From Williamsia sp. (GTDB taxonomy: Bacteria > Bacteroidota > Bacteroidia > Chitinophagales > Chitinophagaceae), in NCBI GenBank assembly GCA_015069695.1, contig JADCRZ010000006.1:62001-126000 (forward strand): 64,000 nt of DNA, given 5' to 3'. A program made the translations under genes and the position numbers. How positions within the stretch are numbered: the stretch's first letter is position 1; each line of letters starts with the position of its first letter. The notes below the pieces were generated by a model that was not told where the DNA came from, made no database searches, and saw nothing but the letters and a program-made list of their open reading frames with translations. This document shows, one piece after another, positions 26,474 to 34,634 of this stretch.

Positions 26474-27079
26474 TTATTTTGAAAGGGGAAAGGGCTGCTT
26501 TAGAATGTACACTGTCATGGATAAAGGTCCGTGTGCGCCGAGTACCAGCGCCTGTTCTATGTCGGCGGTTTTGGATGGACCGCCGATAAAGCCGCCAAAG
26601 CCATAATCGCCGATGCCGATCCTTTCATAAGCTTCATGCAGGGTAGGAACAATGCTTTCAGCCTTTACCAGTACAGCCAGGTGCTGGCATATGTAGGGAA
26701 TGATGCGATGGCCCATCAGCTGGTCTGTTAACCATACGGCCCCATTCTCAGCCACAGAAAAATGCGCCCTGATAACAGCCAGTTCAACGTCGTCGTATAA
26801 ACGCGGCTCCACAGTGCCGGATAACAATTCAAATGGATCGCTTAGCTCGGGTACCGTAGTCACCACCCGCTTGGATAGGTCAAACCGTTCATGGACAGAC
26901 GTTTTAACAGCCGCCAGGTCTTCCACCAGAAAAACCTCGCCGCCAATGGTTTTAAAGACGTCCATGTATTTTTGAACCGGATCATCTTCTCCCCCTTTAA
27001 ACAGGCTGATGTCCGGGAGAGGGGTGGTATCAGGCTGGCTGTCTAATACTTCCTGCAGTATTTTTTCTCTGGTGTTCAT
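26474..27079 (-). CDS. lutC: LutC/LUD-domain protein
   Basis: 201 residues, a usual size for the short LUD-domain subunit. The LUD fold is seen from about 60 to 200, with AHFSVAENGAVWLTDQLMGHR, PYICQHLAVLVKAESIVP and the closing GGPSKTADIEQALVLGAHGP motif that is highly typical of LutC. With LutA and LutB it forms the non-flavin L-lactate dehydrogenase complex of Bacillus and other bacteria. It is third in the operon, 44 bases after lutB. Its substrate may differ here given the malate synthase gene next to it. Confidence 0.92.
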   Translation of the reverse strand: MNTREKILQEVLDSQPDTTPLPDISLFKGGEDDPVQKYMDVFKTIGGEVFLVEDLAAVKTSVHERFDLSKRVVTTVPELSDPFELLSGTVEPRLYDDVELAVIRAHFSVAENGAVWLTDQLMGHRIIPYICQHLAVLVKAESIVPTLHEAYERIGIGDYGFGGFIGGPSKTADIEQALVLGAHGPLSMTVYILKQPFPLSK

Positions 27080-27123
27080 CTCAGTAAATCTGGGCTGAAA
27101 GAATTATAAATGATTTTCCTTTT

Positions 27124-28521
27124 TTACGTATGCTGTTGTTCCTTTTTCTTCTCTTCCCGCTCATACCACTCCGAAAAAGATTCCTTGGGCCCCTCCGGCA
27201 TATCGCGTTGCTTATACCAGGGATTGAATTTATTGTTCACCACAAATGGGATGTTGTGTAAAAACCACCTGCCTGCCTTACCGGCCGTTGTAAAAGTGGC
27301 GGGTGATGAGAACGTCCAGGCCATGGCCTTCATGCCGAGGGCTTTTGTTTGGGTGGCATATCCCTCCTTCACAATTACCTGCCGCCATTTATAGAGCTGC
27401 TCATGGATGTTGATCTTTACCGGACAAACATTCGAACAAGACCCGCACAGCGTGGAGGCATAAGGAAGATCGGCGTGCTTTTTCATGTCCAGGTTGGGCG
27501 CCAGGATCGCACCGATAGGCCCCGAGATGGTGTTGTGATAACTCAGTCCGCCGCTTTTTCTGTAAACCGGACAGGTATTCATGCAGGCGCCGCATTTGAT
27601 GCATTTCAGGGAATCCCTGAAATCGGGCCGTTTAAGCTGGTTGGTTCTTCCGGCATTCACCAGGATCAGGTGCATCTCCTGTCCGGGCCGCGGCTTCCTG
27701 TAATGGCTTGAATAAATGGTTATAGGCTGACCGGTCGCGCTCCGCGCCAGCAACCGCAAAAAAATGCCCAGGTGCTTTTTCTGGGGAACGATCTTTTCGA
27801 GCCCCATAGAAGCAATCTGTACATCGGATAAATGTGCGCCCATGTCTGCATTGCCTTCATTGGTGCATACAACATATTCGCCTGTTTCAGCTACCGCGAA
27901 ATTGACGCCGGTCAGTGCTGCGCGGCGCGTGATAAAAACATTGCGCAAATGTTTGCGGGCTACCCTCGTCAACAGCGTGGGGTCAGACAAACCCTTCTCT
28001 GTACCGAGGTGTGTATGAAACAGTTCACCTATTTCTTCCTTTCTTTTGTGAATACAGGGCAGTACGATATGGCTCGGCGGTTCATTGTCGATCTGCTGGA
28101 TGTATTCCCCCAGATCGGAATTGATGACTTCAATGCCCCGCTCGTGCAGGTATTCATTCAGCTGGCACTCCTCGGTGAGCATGGACTTGCTCTTGACCAG
28201 CTGGTTGAGGCCCTTTGCTTTCAGGATGGAATACACGATCTCATTGTGTTCTTCCGCATTATCGGCCCAATGCACGATCACCCCATTCTTTATCAGGTTT
28301 TCTTCGAACTGCAGCAGGTATGCATGCAGGTTAGAGATGACATTGCTCTTGACCGCGGAGGCTGCCTCCCGCAGGGCTTCCCATTCCGGGATCTGCTTGG
28401 AAGCGCGGTCGCGTTTTTCCCGGATAAACCAGAGTGCCCCGTCGTGCCAGTCTACCCGCTCTTCATCCCTGATAAAAGCTTCTGCCAAATCAGCGTGATC
28501 CTTTTTTATTTCTTTCTTCAT
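27124..28521 (-). CDS. lutB: LutB-type iron-sulfur LUD protein
   Basis: 465 residues. An N-terminal LUD domain (about 60-285) contains NFAVAETGEYVVCTNEGN. A ferredoxin-type double cluster region follows: C307, C310, C313, C317 (CIKCGACMNTCP) and C359, C362, C366 (LCGSCSNVCPVKI), enough for two 4Fe-4S clusters with the usual sharing of the final Cys. The C-terminal tail (about 375-465) is the LutB_C-like region. It carries electrons in the lactate oxidation complex. Its ATG overlaps the lutA stop (ATGA), so the two are translationally coupled. Confidence 0.94.
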   Translation of the reverse strand: MKKEIKKDHADLAEAFIRDEERVDWHDGALWFIREKRDRASKQIPEWEALREAASAVKSNVISNLHAYLLQFEENLIKNGVIVHWADNAEEHNEIVYSILKAKGLNQLVKSKSMLTEECQLNEYLHERGIEVINSDLGEYIQQIDNEPPSHIVLPCIHKRKEEIGELFHTHLGTEKGLSDPTLLTRVARKHLRNVFITRRAALTGVNFAVAETGEYVVCTNEGNADMGAHLSDVQIASMGLEKIVPQKKHLGIFLRLLARSATGQPITIYSSHYRKPRPGQEMHLILVNAGRTNQLKRPDFRDSLKCIKCGACMNTCPVYRKSGGLSYHNTISGPIGAILAPNLDMKKHADLPYASTLCGSCSNVCPVKINIHEQLYKWRQVIVKEGYATQTKALGMKAMAWTFSSPATFTTAGKAGRWFLHNIPFVVNNKFNPWYKQRDMPEGPKESFSEWYEREEKKKEQQHT

Positions 28522-29255
28522 AAGCCAGCATTTAAGATTTCAGCTATATGGATGACCTTAACAGCACTTTTGTTGCGGTGAAGAATTCCCTGCAGGTGCA
28601 TCAAACAGGAGAGATCGGATGAGGTGATGTATTCGGCGCCGTTCTTTGTATGATCGGTCACCCGGTCCTTGCCCATTTTTACAGACACCGCTTCTTCTGC
28701 CACGCAAAAGGTTCCGCCAAAACCACAGCATTCATCGGCCCTGTCCAGGCTGACCTGTTCCAGCTCCCTCACCATGGACAACAACTGTTGCGGCTTTGAA
28801 AACGGCGGGGCATTCAGCTCGCTCATTTGCGAGAGATGAAGACCGCGCAGGCCGTGACAGCTATGGTGCAGGCCCACCTTGTGGGGAAACACCGCATCCA
28901 GCTTTTCTATTTTTAATACGTCGGTTAAGAATTCCACCAGCTCATAGATCCCTTTCCGGATCTTATTTGCGCCCTCCGCATTTTGCGGAGAATGGAGATG
29001 ATCTTTTATATGCAAAACACAGCTCGCCGAAGGTGCTACGATATAATCAAAGGAAGAAAAATTCTCTATAAAAAGATCATCGCAGGGCTGGGTCAGGTTT
29101 TCAAAACCGGAGTTGGCCATCGGTTGTCCGCAACAGGTTTGCTTCAGCGGATACGCAACGTTTACACCCAATTTCCGCAGCAGCTGCAAGGTCGCCTTTG
29201 CTGCATCGGGATAAAACTGATTTACGTAACAGGGTATAAACAGTCCGACGGTCAT
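28518..29255 (-). CDS. lutA: LutA-type CCG-domain iron-sulfur protein
   Basis: 245 residues with the two CCG domains of LutA/GlpC/HdrB proteins: an N-terminal one with PCYVNQFYP and QTCCGQPMANSGF, and a C-terminal one with HHSCHGLRGLH and DECCGFGGTFCV. These cysteines bind Fe-S clusters and are thought to make the redox-active core of the complex. First gene of the operon lutA-lutB-lutC-malate synthase. An exact -7 box match lies 14 bases before the start codon. CCG proteins also occur in glycolate oxidase (GlcF), which is of interest given the malate synthase. Confidence 0.94.
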   Translation of the reverse strand: MTVGLFIPCYVNQFYPDAAKATLQLLRKLGVNVAYPLKQTCCGQPMANSGFENLTQPCDDLFIENFSSFDYIVAPSASCVLHIKDHLHSPQNAEGANKIRKGIYELVEFLTDVLKIEKLDAVFPHKVGLHHSCHGLRGLHLSQMSELNAPPFSKPQQLLSMVRELEQVSLDRADECCGFGGTFCVAEEAVSVKMGKDRVTDHTKNGAEYITSSDLSCLMHLQGILHRNKSAVKVIHIAEILNAGL

Positions 29256-29268
29256 ATGGCAGGTTTGT

Positions 29269-29276
29269 CAAATTTA
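29269..29276 (-). promoter_or_regulatory. Candidate -7 box of the lut operon
   Basis: TAAATTTG on the minus strand is an exact TAnnTTTG match 14-21 bases before the lutA ATG, which would give a very short leader. No -33 TTTG is visible at the expected distance. Confidence 0.35.
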
Positions 29277-29536
29277 AGGTAACAATATCCGGGATTTTTT
29301 CCGCAGTACAATCAGTTGTAAAGATTTTACATGGCAGCCGGAACAATTCGGCTGTTCACGCTATTGCTGAACTATATTATACGATCAGCACACAAGATCC
29401 CCCTACAATGGAAAGAAGTTTTTCTGAAGGGGCTGAAGAAAATATGTCCATCATTCCTGTTTTTTTATTTTTCATAAATACCCCTATCTTCAAACACGAC
29501 TCACACAACCAAACTTGATCCCCTTTACAACTATCA

Positions 29537-31129
29537 ATGATGAATGCCATGCCCAAAATTACAGCTGCCTTTTTCCTGGTTTGCCTGACGACCCTGCATG
29601 CCCGTGCACAAAATGCCCGCATCAAGATCGATCTTGACAGAACAGTCGGAGAAATTGACAAAAACATTTATGGAAACTTTGCAGAGCACCTGGGCAGGTG
29701 CATTTACGGAGGCATTTATGATACGCTCTCTCCGCTTTCAGACAAGTTGGGATTTAGAAAAGATGTGATGGCTGCTGTAAAAGAACTAAAGCCATCTATC
29801 ATCCGTTACCCCGGCGGGAATTTTGTTTCTAACTACAACTGGCTGGATGGAGTAGGTCCGAAAGGAGAGCGGATACCCAGGCTGGAACTTGCCTGGTATA
29901 CCCTGGAGCCAAATACCTTTGGTACCAATGAGTTTGTAGCCTATTGTAAAATGATCAATGCAGCGCCTTACTTCTCCGTAAACATGGGCACCGGAACAAT
30001 TGAAGAGGCGCGCAGGTGGGTGGAATATTGCAATGTAAAAGAGGGTCCCTTTTATGCTGAACTAAGAAAAAAACATGGCTTTCCCGAACCACACAACATC
30101 AAATACTGGAGCCTGGGAAATGAGATGGATGGCACCTGGCAGATGGGCCACATGAATGCGGAAGACTATGTAAAAAAAGCCAGGGAAGCTGCCAAGCTGA
30201 TGGTTCGCACTTCCCCCGAGATCAAGCTGATCGCAGCCGGCTCTTCCAATTACCGGGAAGGTGCAGACCCGGATCACTGGAACACGACCATCCTGAACGG
30301 CTTGAAAGACGTGATCGATTATATTGCCCTGCACATCTATGTAGGAAACCCCGACAGCAATTACTACAATTTTGTATCCACTCCCCTGGTGCTGGAGCAG
30401 CGTACAAAGATTGTGAAGGGCATGATAGACCTGGTGATGCAAACCGCCAACCGGCCCAACAGAGATCCTATCTACATTGCCTGGGATGAATACAATGTAT
30501 GGTACAGGGCCCGCAGAGGCGCTGCTGCACAAGGCAGGAATGCCCTGGAGGAAAAATACAACCTGGAAGACGCACTGGTAATTGCCGGATTTTTAAACGC
30601 CATCGTGCGCAATGCAGATATTGTAAAGATGGCCAATATGGCGCAACTGGTAAACGTGATCGCGCCCATCTTCACCAATGAAAAGGGCTTATTCAAGCAA
30701 ACCATCTTCTATCCGCTGCAGCTTTTTGCCAACAACGTAGCCGGAACATCGCTGGATGTTTTTGTAGACTGCAAGAAATACAATACCAATAAATTTTTCT
30801 TGGGACTGGGTGAAACCACCACCCAACAAACCGGCGTACCCTACCTGGATGTGTCGGCAACTTACAAGGACGGAGAGGTTATGCTCTGCGTGGTGAACCG
30901 CCACAAAGACGAGGCGATCACGACAGACATTGTTTCCCAGAACGGTTCTTTCACCGGAAATTTTGAGGTGTACGAAGTAAACGGCCCGGACATCAAATCA
31001 CGCAACGACTTCGGCAAAACAGCAGTACAAACAGCGCAAAAGCCCCCGCTGAAAGCGTCCGGCAATACCATCACCTATTCCTTTCCTCCCCATTCGTTTA
31101 CGTTTATCAAGGGCAAGATGTTGAGGTGA
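29537..31129 (+). CDS. abfA: Alpha-L-arabinofuranosidase, GH51 family
   Basis: 530 residues. ATG codons at 29537, 29540 and 29549 are all possible; the signal peptide runs to about HARAQ at residue 25. The TIM barrel carries the GH51 acid/base E196 in WSLGNEMDG and the nucleophile E318 in WDEYNVWY, followed by a C-terminal beta domain (about 385-530) ending PPHSFTFIKGK. It removes terminal alpha-L-arabinofuranosyl groups from arabinan, arabinoxylan or arabinogalactan side chains, acting in the periplasm or outside the cell. It is monocistronic, divergent from the lut operon and convergent with the utilisation locus to its right, so it may or may not belong to that locus. Confidence 0.94.
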   Translation: MMNAMPKITAAFFLVCLTTLHARAQNARIKIDLDRTVGEIDKNIYGNFAEHLGRCIYGGIYDTLSPLSDKLGFRKDVMAAVKELKPSIIRYPGGNFVSNYNWLDGVGPKGERIPRLELAWYTLEPNTFGTNEFVAYCKMINAAPYFSVNMGTGTIEEARRWVEYCNVKEGPFYAELRKKHGFPEPHNIKYWSLGNEMDGTWQMGHMNAEDYVKKAREAAKLMVRTSPEIKLIAAGSSNYREGADPDHWNTTILNGLKDVIDYIALHIYVGNPDSNYYNFVSTPLVLEQRTKIVKGMIDLVMQTANRPNRDPIYIAWDEYNVWYRARRGAAAQGRNALEEKYNLEDALVIAGFLNAIVRNADIVKMANMAQLVNVIAPIFTNEKGLFKQTIFYPLQLFANNVAGTSLDVFVDCKKYNTNKFFLGLGETTTQQTGVPYLDVSATYKDGEVMLCVVNRHKDEAITTDIVSQNGSFTGNFEVYEVNGPDIKSRNDFGKTAVQTAQKPPLKASGNTITYSFPPHSFTFIKGKMLR

Positions 31130-31196
31130 TGAATGTAAGGCTGGATTTGGTGAGAGAGGTGACGAGAAATGCATACCTCGAATATCTCACGGCCTC

Positions 31197-31236
31197 AACC
31201 CACTCCTACCCCTCCCGGGAGGGTTAGGAGTGGGTT
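31197..31236. terminator. Near-perfect 40-base palindrome between convergent genes
   Basis: The left arm 31197-31216 and right arm 31217-31236 pair in 19 of 20 positions around a central CCCGGG, with AACCCACTCCTA at the outer left. It lies between the GH51 stop (31129) and the GHL6-like gene stop (31330) and can end both transcripts. The absence of a loop and the TCCCGGGA core resemble dispersed palindromic repeats seen in other bacterial genomes. Confidence 0.6.
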
Positions 31237-31329
31237 CAAGACAGCTTACGTACCATGCCGATAACATCAGCATCAGTTCTGTTGCATGAAGCCCTGCACA
31301 TCGACCACGGAGAAGGCCGTTACATCTGA

Positions 31330-33630
31330 TCAGCTCACTACAACCACTTCATGATCCGAAACAGATGGTATCTTAAATTCAGCAAAGCCATTTGAGATGG
31401 TTGCTTTTATTTGTTGATCTGACACCAATGCCTTTGCGGTTTTACCACCCACTTGCGCGGGAAGTTTCAATTTAACTTTTAACGGACCGATAGAAATAAA
31501 TTCATCGAGCGGCTGGCGCCAGGTGGCTGCGCTGGTGAGGTTGACGATGTGCATGACGAGGCGGCCGGGTTGTTGGTACAGATGGCAATCTACCAATCCG
31601 GCGCCTTCTACAGAAAAGGGCAAAGCGTCTTTGGCTGTCCATCGGATGATATTCGCCAGCAAATTTCCGTGGTCAGGATGATTGAAGCGGCCGAACTGTT
31701 TGTCTATATCTGCAGGCAGGAACACGATCCTGCCACCCTTGTTGTGGTTGCGGACAATGATGCCCGGGATGGTTGTTTTCGGCTCCCGCATATACGCTTT
31801 CTCCGGCGGGTAAGTAGGGAACTGCGGGATATATGTAAACAAGACCTCCGCACCTGCGTCTACACGCAAGGGTTGAAGCAGGCCGCCGTATGGCAGGATG
31901 TCTGTTTCTTCAAAACCTTTCAGAACCGGATGCCGTGTACCCGTGATCGCAGGCTCGCTTCCTGTATGCGGACCGGCCATCTGTGAGCGGAGCTCGGGGA
32001 TGAGCCGCACATAGGTGTGATAGGCCTCACCCGCCATTTTTTCCATTTTCTCCTGCCTGGCATCAGCAGATGCAACCACATGCGCACCGAATAAATCAGC
32101 CAGGGCATAGTCTGCCCGCTTATCACCCAGCGCGTCATACAAACTGCTTTCGCCGGTGGCCAGCAAGCTTCCTCCCCTTTCTACAAAGCGCCTGACGGCA
32201 GCCACCTGCTCATCCGTCATCGCACCCAGGTTGGGCAGGATAAGCAAAGAAAATCCTTCCCCATCGCGGTCGATGTGATCGGCATGCAGCGGGAGAAAGG
32301 GGATGCGTGCCCGCACAAGCGCCTGGGTAATGCCGCGGTAAGGAAGTTCCACCAGCTCATCAGCCCCATCCCTTCCGTAGAAGTCGGTATTCACCTGCGA
32401 CCAGAGTACGCCGATGTTGGCAACAGGGATGCGGTTTAACAGGTATTGCTCATTGCTTTTGTGCCACTGCATCATGGGCCCCGGCGTGTGGTACATGCGC
32501 CGGTCTTCATGATAAGCTGCCACCATATGCCACCAGGGCTGTATGCCGCCGGCCATGCCGTTGATCATCCACATCCTGGCTTCCGGCGCAGGTTTGCTGC
32601 CCAGGCGGAACCAGGGTTTTACATGGTCGTACATGGCCATGCTTTCAGGACATAGTTTGTTCCAGCCCAGCAATCCGTGCACCATCTTGCCAATATCGCC
32701 GTTGTGCTGAAAGCCACCCAGGTCTGTACGCGACTGGTCATCCAGCATAATGATGGCTGCGCGCTTGCCGATCTCCCTGTAATCGCGGAAGCTCTTGCTC
32801 TGGCCGGTAACAGAACCGCTGTTCATCCCCGACCAGACGCAATCAGGACCGCCGGCCGCTTTTGTAGTTCGGTTGTTAAGGTCCCATACTTCAAGGCGGC
32901 GGTCATAGTTCCACCGGATCCATTGTTTGTAGACCTTGCTATCCCAGTCTTTTCTTGTGGGTATGCTTTGCCCGGTTTTAGCAGCAAAGCTCCGTTTGCA
33001 GTTTTCGCAGTAGCAGATGGAATCGCGGCCCAGTCCGCTCCAGCTGTTGTCCGTAAAGCCTTCCGGTTTGTACAGCTGCGCGATCTCGGTGAGTACAGCG
33101 GGTATATGTTCCTGGTAGTAGGGACTGTTGATACAGGCAATGTAAAGATCAGCGGCCTTGTAGGGCTTACCGGTTCCGTCTACTGCAAACCAGTCAGGGT
33201 GGGCCTGGTAAAATTCTTCATGCGCTCGGTTGGAATCCATGCGGGCAAATACAGCCAGCCCGTCTTCATGTGCAGCTTTGCACAGCTCTCCGAATAAATC
33301 CCTTCCTCCCAAATACTCGGCTTTGCGGTGGAGGGGGATTTTGGTGGGATAATACGCAACGATGCCACCGGCATTTACCACGATACCTTCCGTATGCGTC
33401 TGCTTCCAGAAACTCCGCCACCAGGGAATATCATATTGCGCAGGGTCTTTTTCCGTGATATTGATTTGTCCCCAGCGCGTCACCCGCTGGTACCAGGGTA
33501 TATCCTTATCTCCCTCAACAAAGGGCAGGTCTTTTGCACTTACTGAAAGCGGATGGGAAGTGGCCAGGACGGCTGTTCCGATGACGGTCTTTTTAAAAAA
33601 TGACCGCCTGCTGTTTTCCGGATTGTTCAT
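31330..33630 (-). CDS. Tat-exported putative glycoside hydrolase, GHL6-like barrel with glutaminase-like domain
   Basis: 766 residues. A twin-arginine signal (SRRSFFKK, residues 7-14) is followed by a hydrophobic stretch. The N-terminal barrel (about 45-370) matches the hypothetical glycosyl hydrolase 6 type: GGIVAYYPTKIP, DGLAVFARMDSNRAHEEFY, HPDWFAVDGTGKPY, GFTDNSWSGLG and the paired cysteines C206, C208, C211 (CYCENCKRSF). A class I glutamine-amidotransferase-like/beta-galactosidase trimerisation domain follows (about 395-640; LLILPNLGAMT, VERGGSLLATGESS), then a C-terminal beta domain. It probably acts in the periplasm on an oligosaccharide; no activity can be named. It is the last gene of the minus-strand locus, after a 281-base gap that could hold its own promoter. 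Confidence 0.85.
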   Translation of the reverse strand: MNNPENSRRSFFKKTVIGTAVLATSHPLSVSAKDLPFVEGDKDIPWYQRVTRWGQINITEKDPAQYDIPWWRSFWKQTHTEGIVVNAGGIVAYYPTKIPLHRKAEYLGGRDLFGELCKAAHEDGLAVFARMDSNRAHEEFYQAHPDWFAVDGTGKPYKAADLYIACINSPYYQEHIPAVLTEIAQLYKPEGFTDNSWSGLGRDSICYCENCKRSFAAKTGQSIPTRKDWDSKVYKQWIRWNYDRRLEVWDLNNRTTKAAGGPDCVWSGMNSGSVTGQSKSFRDYREIGKRAAIIMLDDQSRTDLGGFQHNGDIGKMVHGLLGWNKLCPESMAMYDHVKPWFRLGSKPAPEARMWMINGMAGGIQPWWHMVAAYHEDRRMYHTPGPMMQWHKSNEQYLLNRIPVANIGVLWSQVNTDFYGRDGADELVELPYRGITQALVRARIPFLPLHADHIDRDGEGFSLLILPNLGAMTDEQVAAVRRFVERGGSLLATGESSLYDALGDKRADYALADLFGAHVVASADARQEKMEKMAGEAYHTYVRLIPELRSQMAGPHTGSEPAITGTRHPVLKGFEETDILPYGGLLQPLRVDAGAEVLFTYIPQFPTYPPEKAYMREPKTTIPGIIVRNHNKGGRIVFLPADIDKQFGRFNHPDHGNLLANIIRWTAKDALPFSVEGAGLVDCHLYQQPGRLVMHIVNLTSAATWRQPLDEFISIGPLKVKLKLPAQVGGKTAKALVSDQQIKATISNGFAEFKIPSVSDHEVVVVS

Positions 33631-33911
33631 ACCCTGTATTGTTTGATGAAGGGGTTTGCTACCTGTGGCTTTGGCGACTTCTTATACCAAATTGAATTAG
33701 CTGGTGTGGAATGCATCATAAACCCATCCCTGCCATCATGTGTCTTATGTATGCATTTCAAATACCCCTTCTCACCAACTGTAGACCACCAAATTCAAAT
33801 CGGTATTATCCCAGCTTGAATTTACCAGTATGGTTTTATAAAGAGTCGCTCTCCGCCACACAAATTACAACCCTTTCCGGAAAAGGGCTTATCAGCGCAC
33901 CGCTACGGAAA

Positions 33912-34619
33912 TTATTTTTCTGCTTTGCTGCTTTTTATTTTGATCACGATTTTTTTCTCCGTCCCTTTTCCATCTACTTCCAGTCCGGGCCGGTGGATCT
34001 CGTTTGGAAAAGCAATAAAGTAAGTACCTGGTTCAGCTGTATAATATTTTCCGGTACCTGTATAAAATGAAATATCGCGCACGCTGTTATACGGATCTAC
34101 CAGGGTAGCGCCCGCAAGCGGCCCGATGCCGATCTTTTCCCTGCCTCTGATGACCATATGAACATCGTGATAATTTTTGTGCGCTTCCCACCTGGATGAA
34201 TCGATGTTCTTCAAGGGGCCTTCCGTTACGCGCGCAAACACATCCTGTCCTGCAATCGGATGATCACCGGGTGAAAGCGTATCCAGGTTGGCATTTTGTA
34301 AATAATCAAAGGCCTTGTCCCACCACTCTTTCCGCGCATGGTATTCTTCTGCAAACTGCACCTGGTCTATAGACGGGTGGGGCTTTAATTGCCGCAGCGG
34401 TGCGGAAGCGGCGGAGGAACCTTCTATGGTTCTGCCAAATTGATCATACTGCACAGCGCCGGCTTTGGAGGATTTGCCACTGGCCAGCCATTCGTGCTTG
34501 CTGTACCATTGTGCAGCCGTTTTCTTATTCCAGGAAGCACTGGTTTGTGCCGCCAGCTTGGTCCAGCCAAAAGCTGATAGAATGACCAGCAGGAAAAGAC
34601 GGCAAGAAGAAAAATTCAT
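33912..34619 (-). CDS. Exported YhcH/YjgK/YiaL (DUF386) family protein
   Basis: 235 residues; family members are usually about 150 and cytoplasmic. Here a Sec signal peptide (MNFSSCRLFLLVILSAFG, cut near LAAQ at 22-25) and an extra segment up to about residue 85 precede the domain. The cupin-like core keeps the expected metal-site pattern WEAHKNYHDVH (E145, H147, H154) and FPNEIHRPG (about H212), plus the KIGIGPL strand. Relatives occur in sialic acid, L-ascorbate/diketogulonate and beta-galactosidase operons and are thought to aid sugar anomer or isomer handling. It starts 15 bases after the cytoplasmic barrel paralogue, within the same operon. Confidence 0.88.
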   Translation of the reverse strand: MNFSSCRLFLLVILSAFGWTKLAAQTSASWNKKTAAQWYSKHEWLASGKSSKAGAVQYDQFGRTIEGSSAASAPLRQLKPHPSIDQVQFAEEYHARKEWWDKAFDYLQNANLDTLSPGDHPIAGQDVFARVTEGPLKNIDSSRWEAHKNYHDVHMVIRGREKIGIGPLAGATLVDPYNSVRDISFYTGTGKYYTAEPGTYFIAFPNEIHRPGLEVDGKGTEKKIVIKIKSSKAEK

Positions 34620-34634
34620 ACAGCTCTCTTTTTT

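Noticed and set aside
24532-33766. Similar 20-base strings ATG-ATGCATTTCA-ATACC in two spacers (24532-24551 and 33747-33766)
   Set aside because: Eighteen of 20 matches is near what chance gives in a window of this size, and the flanks do not match.
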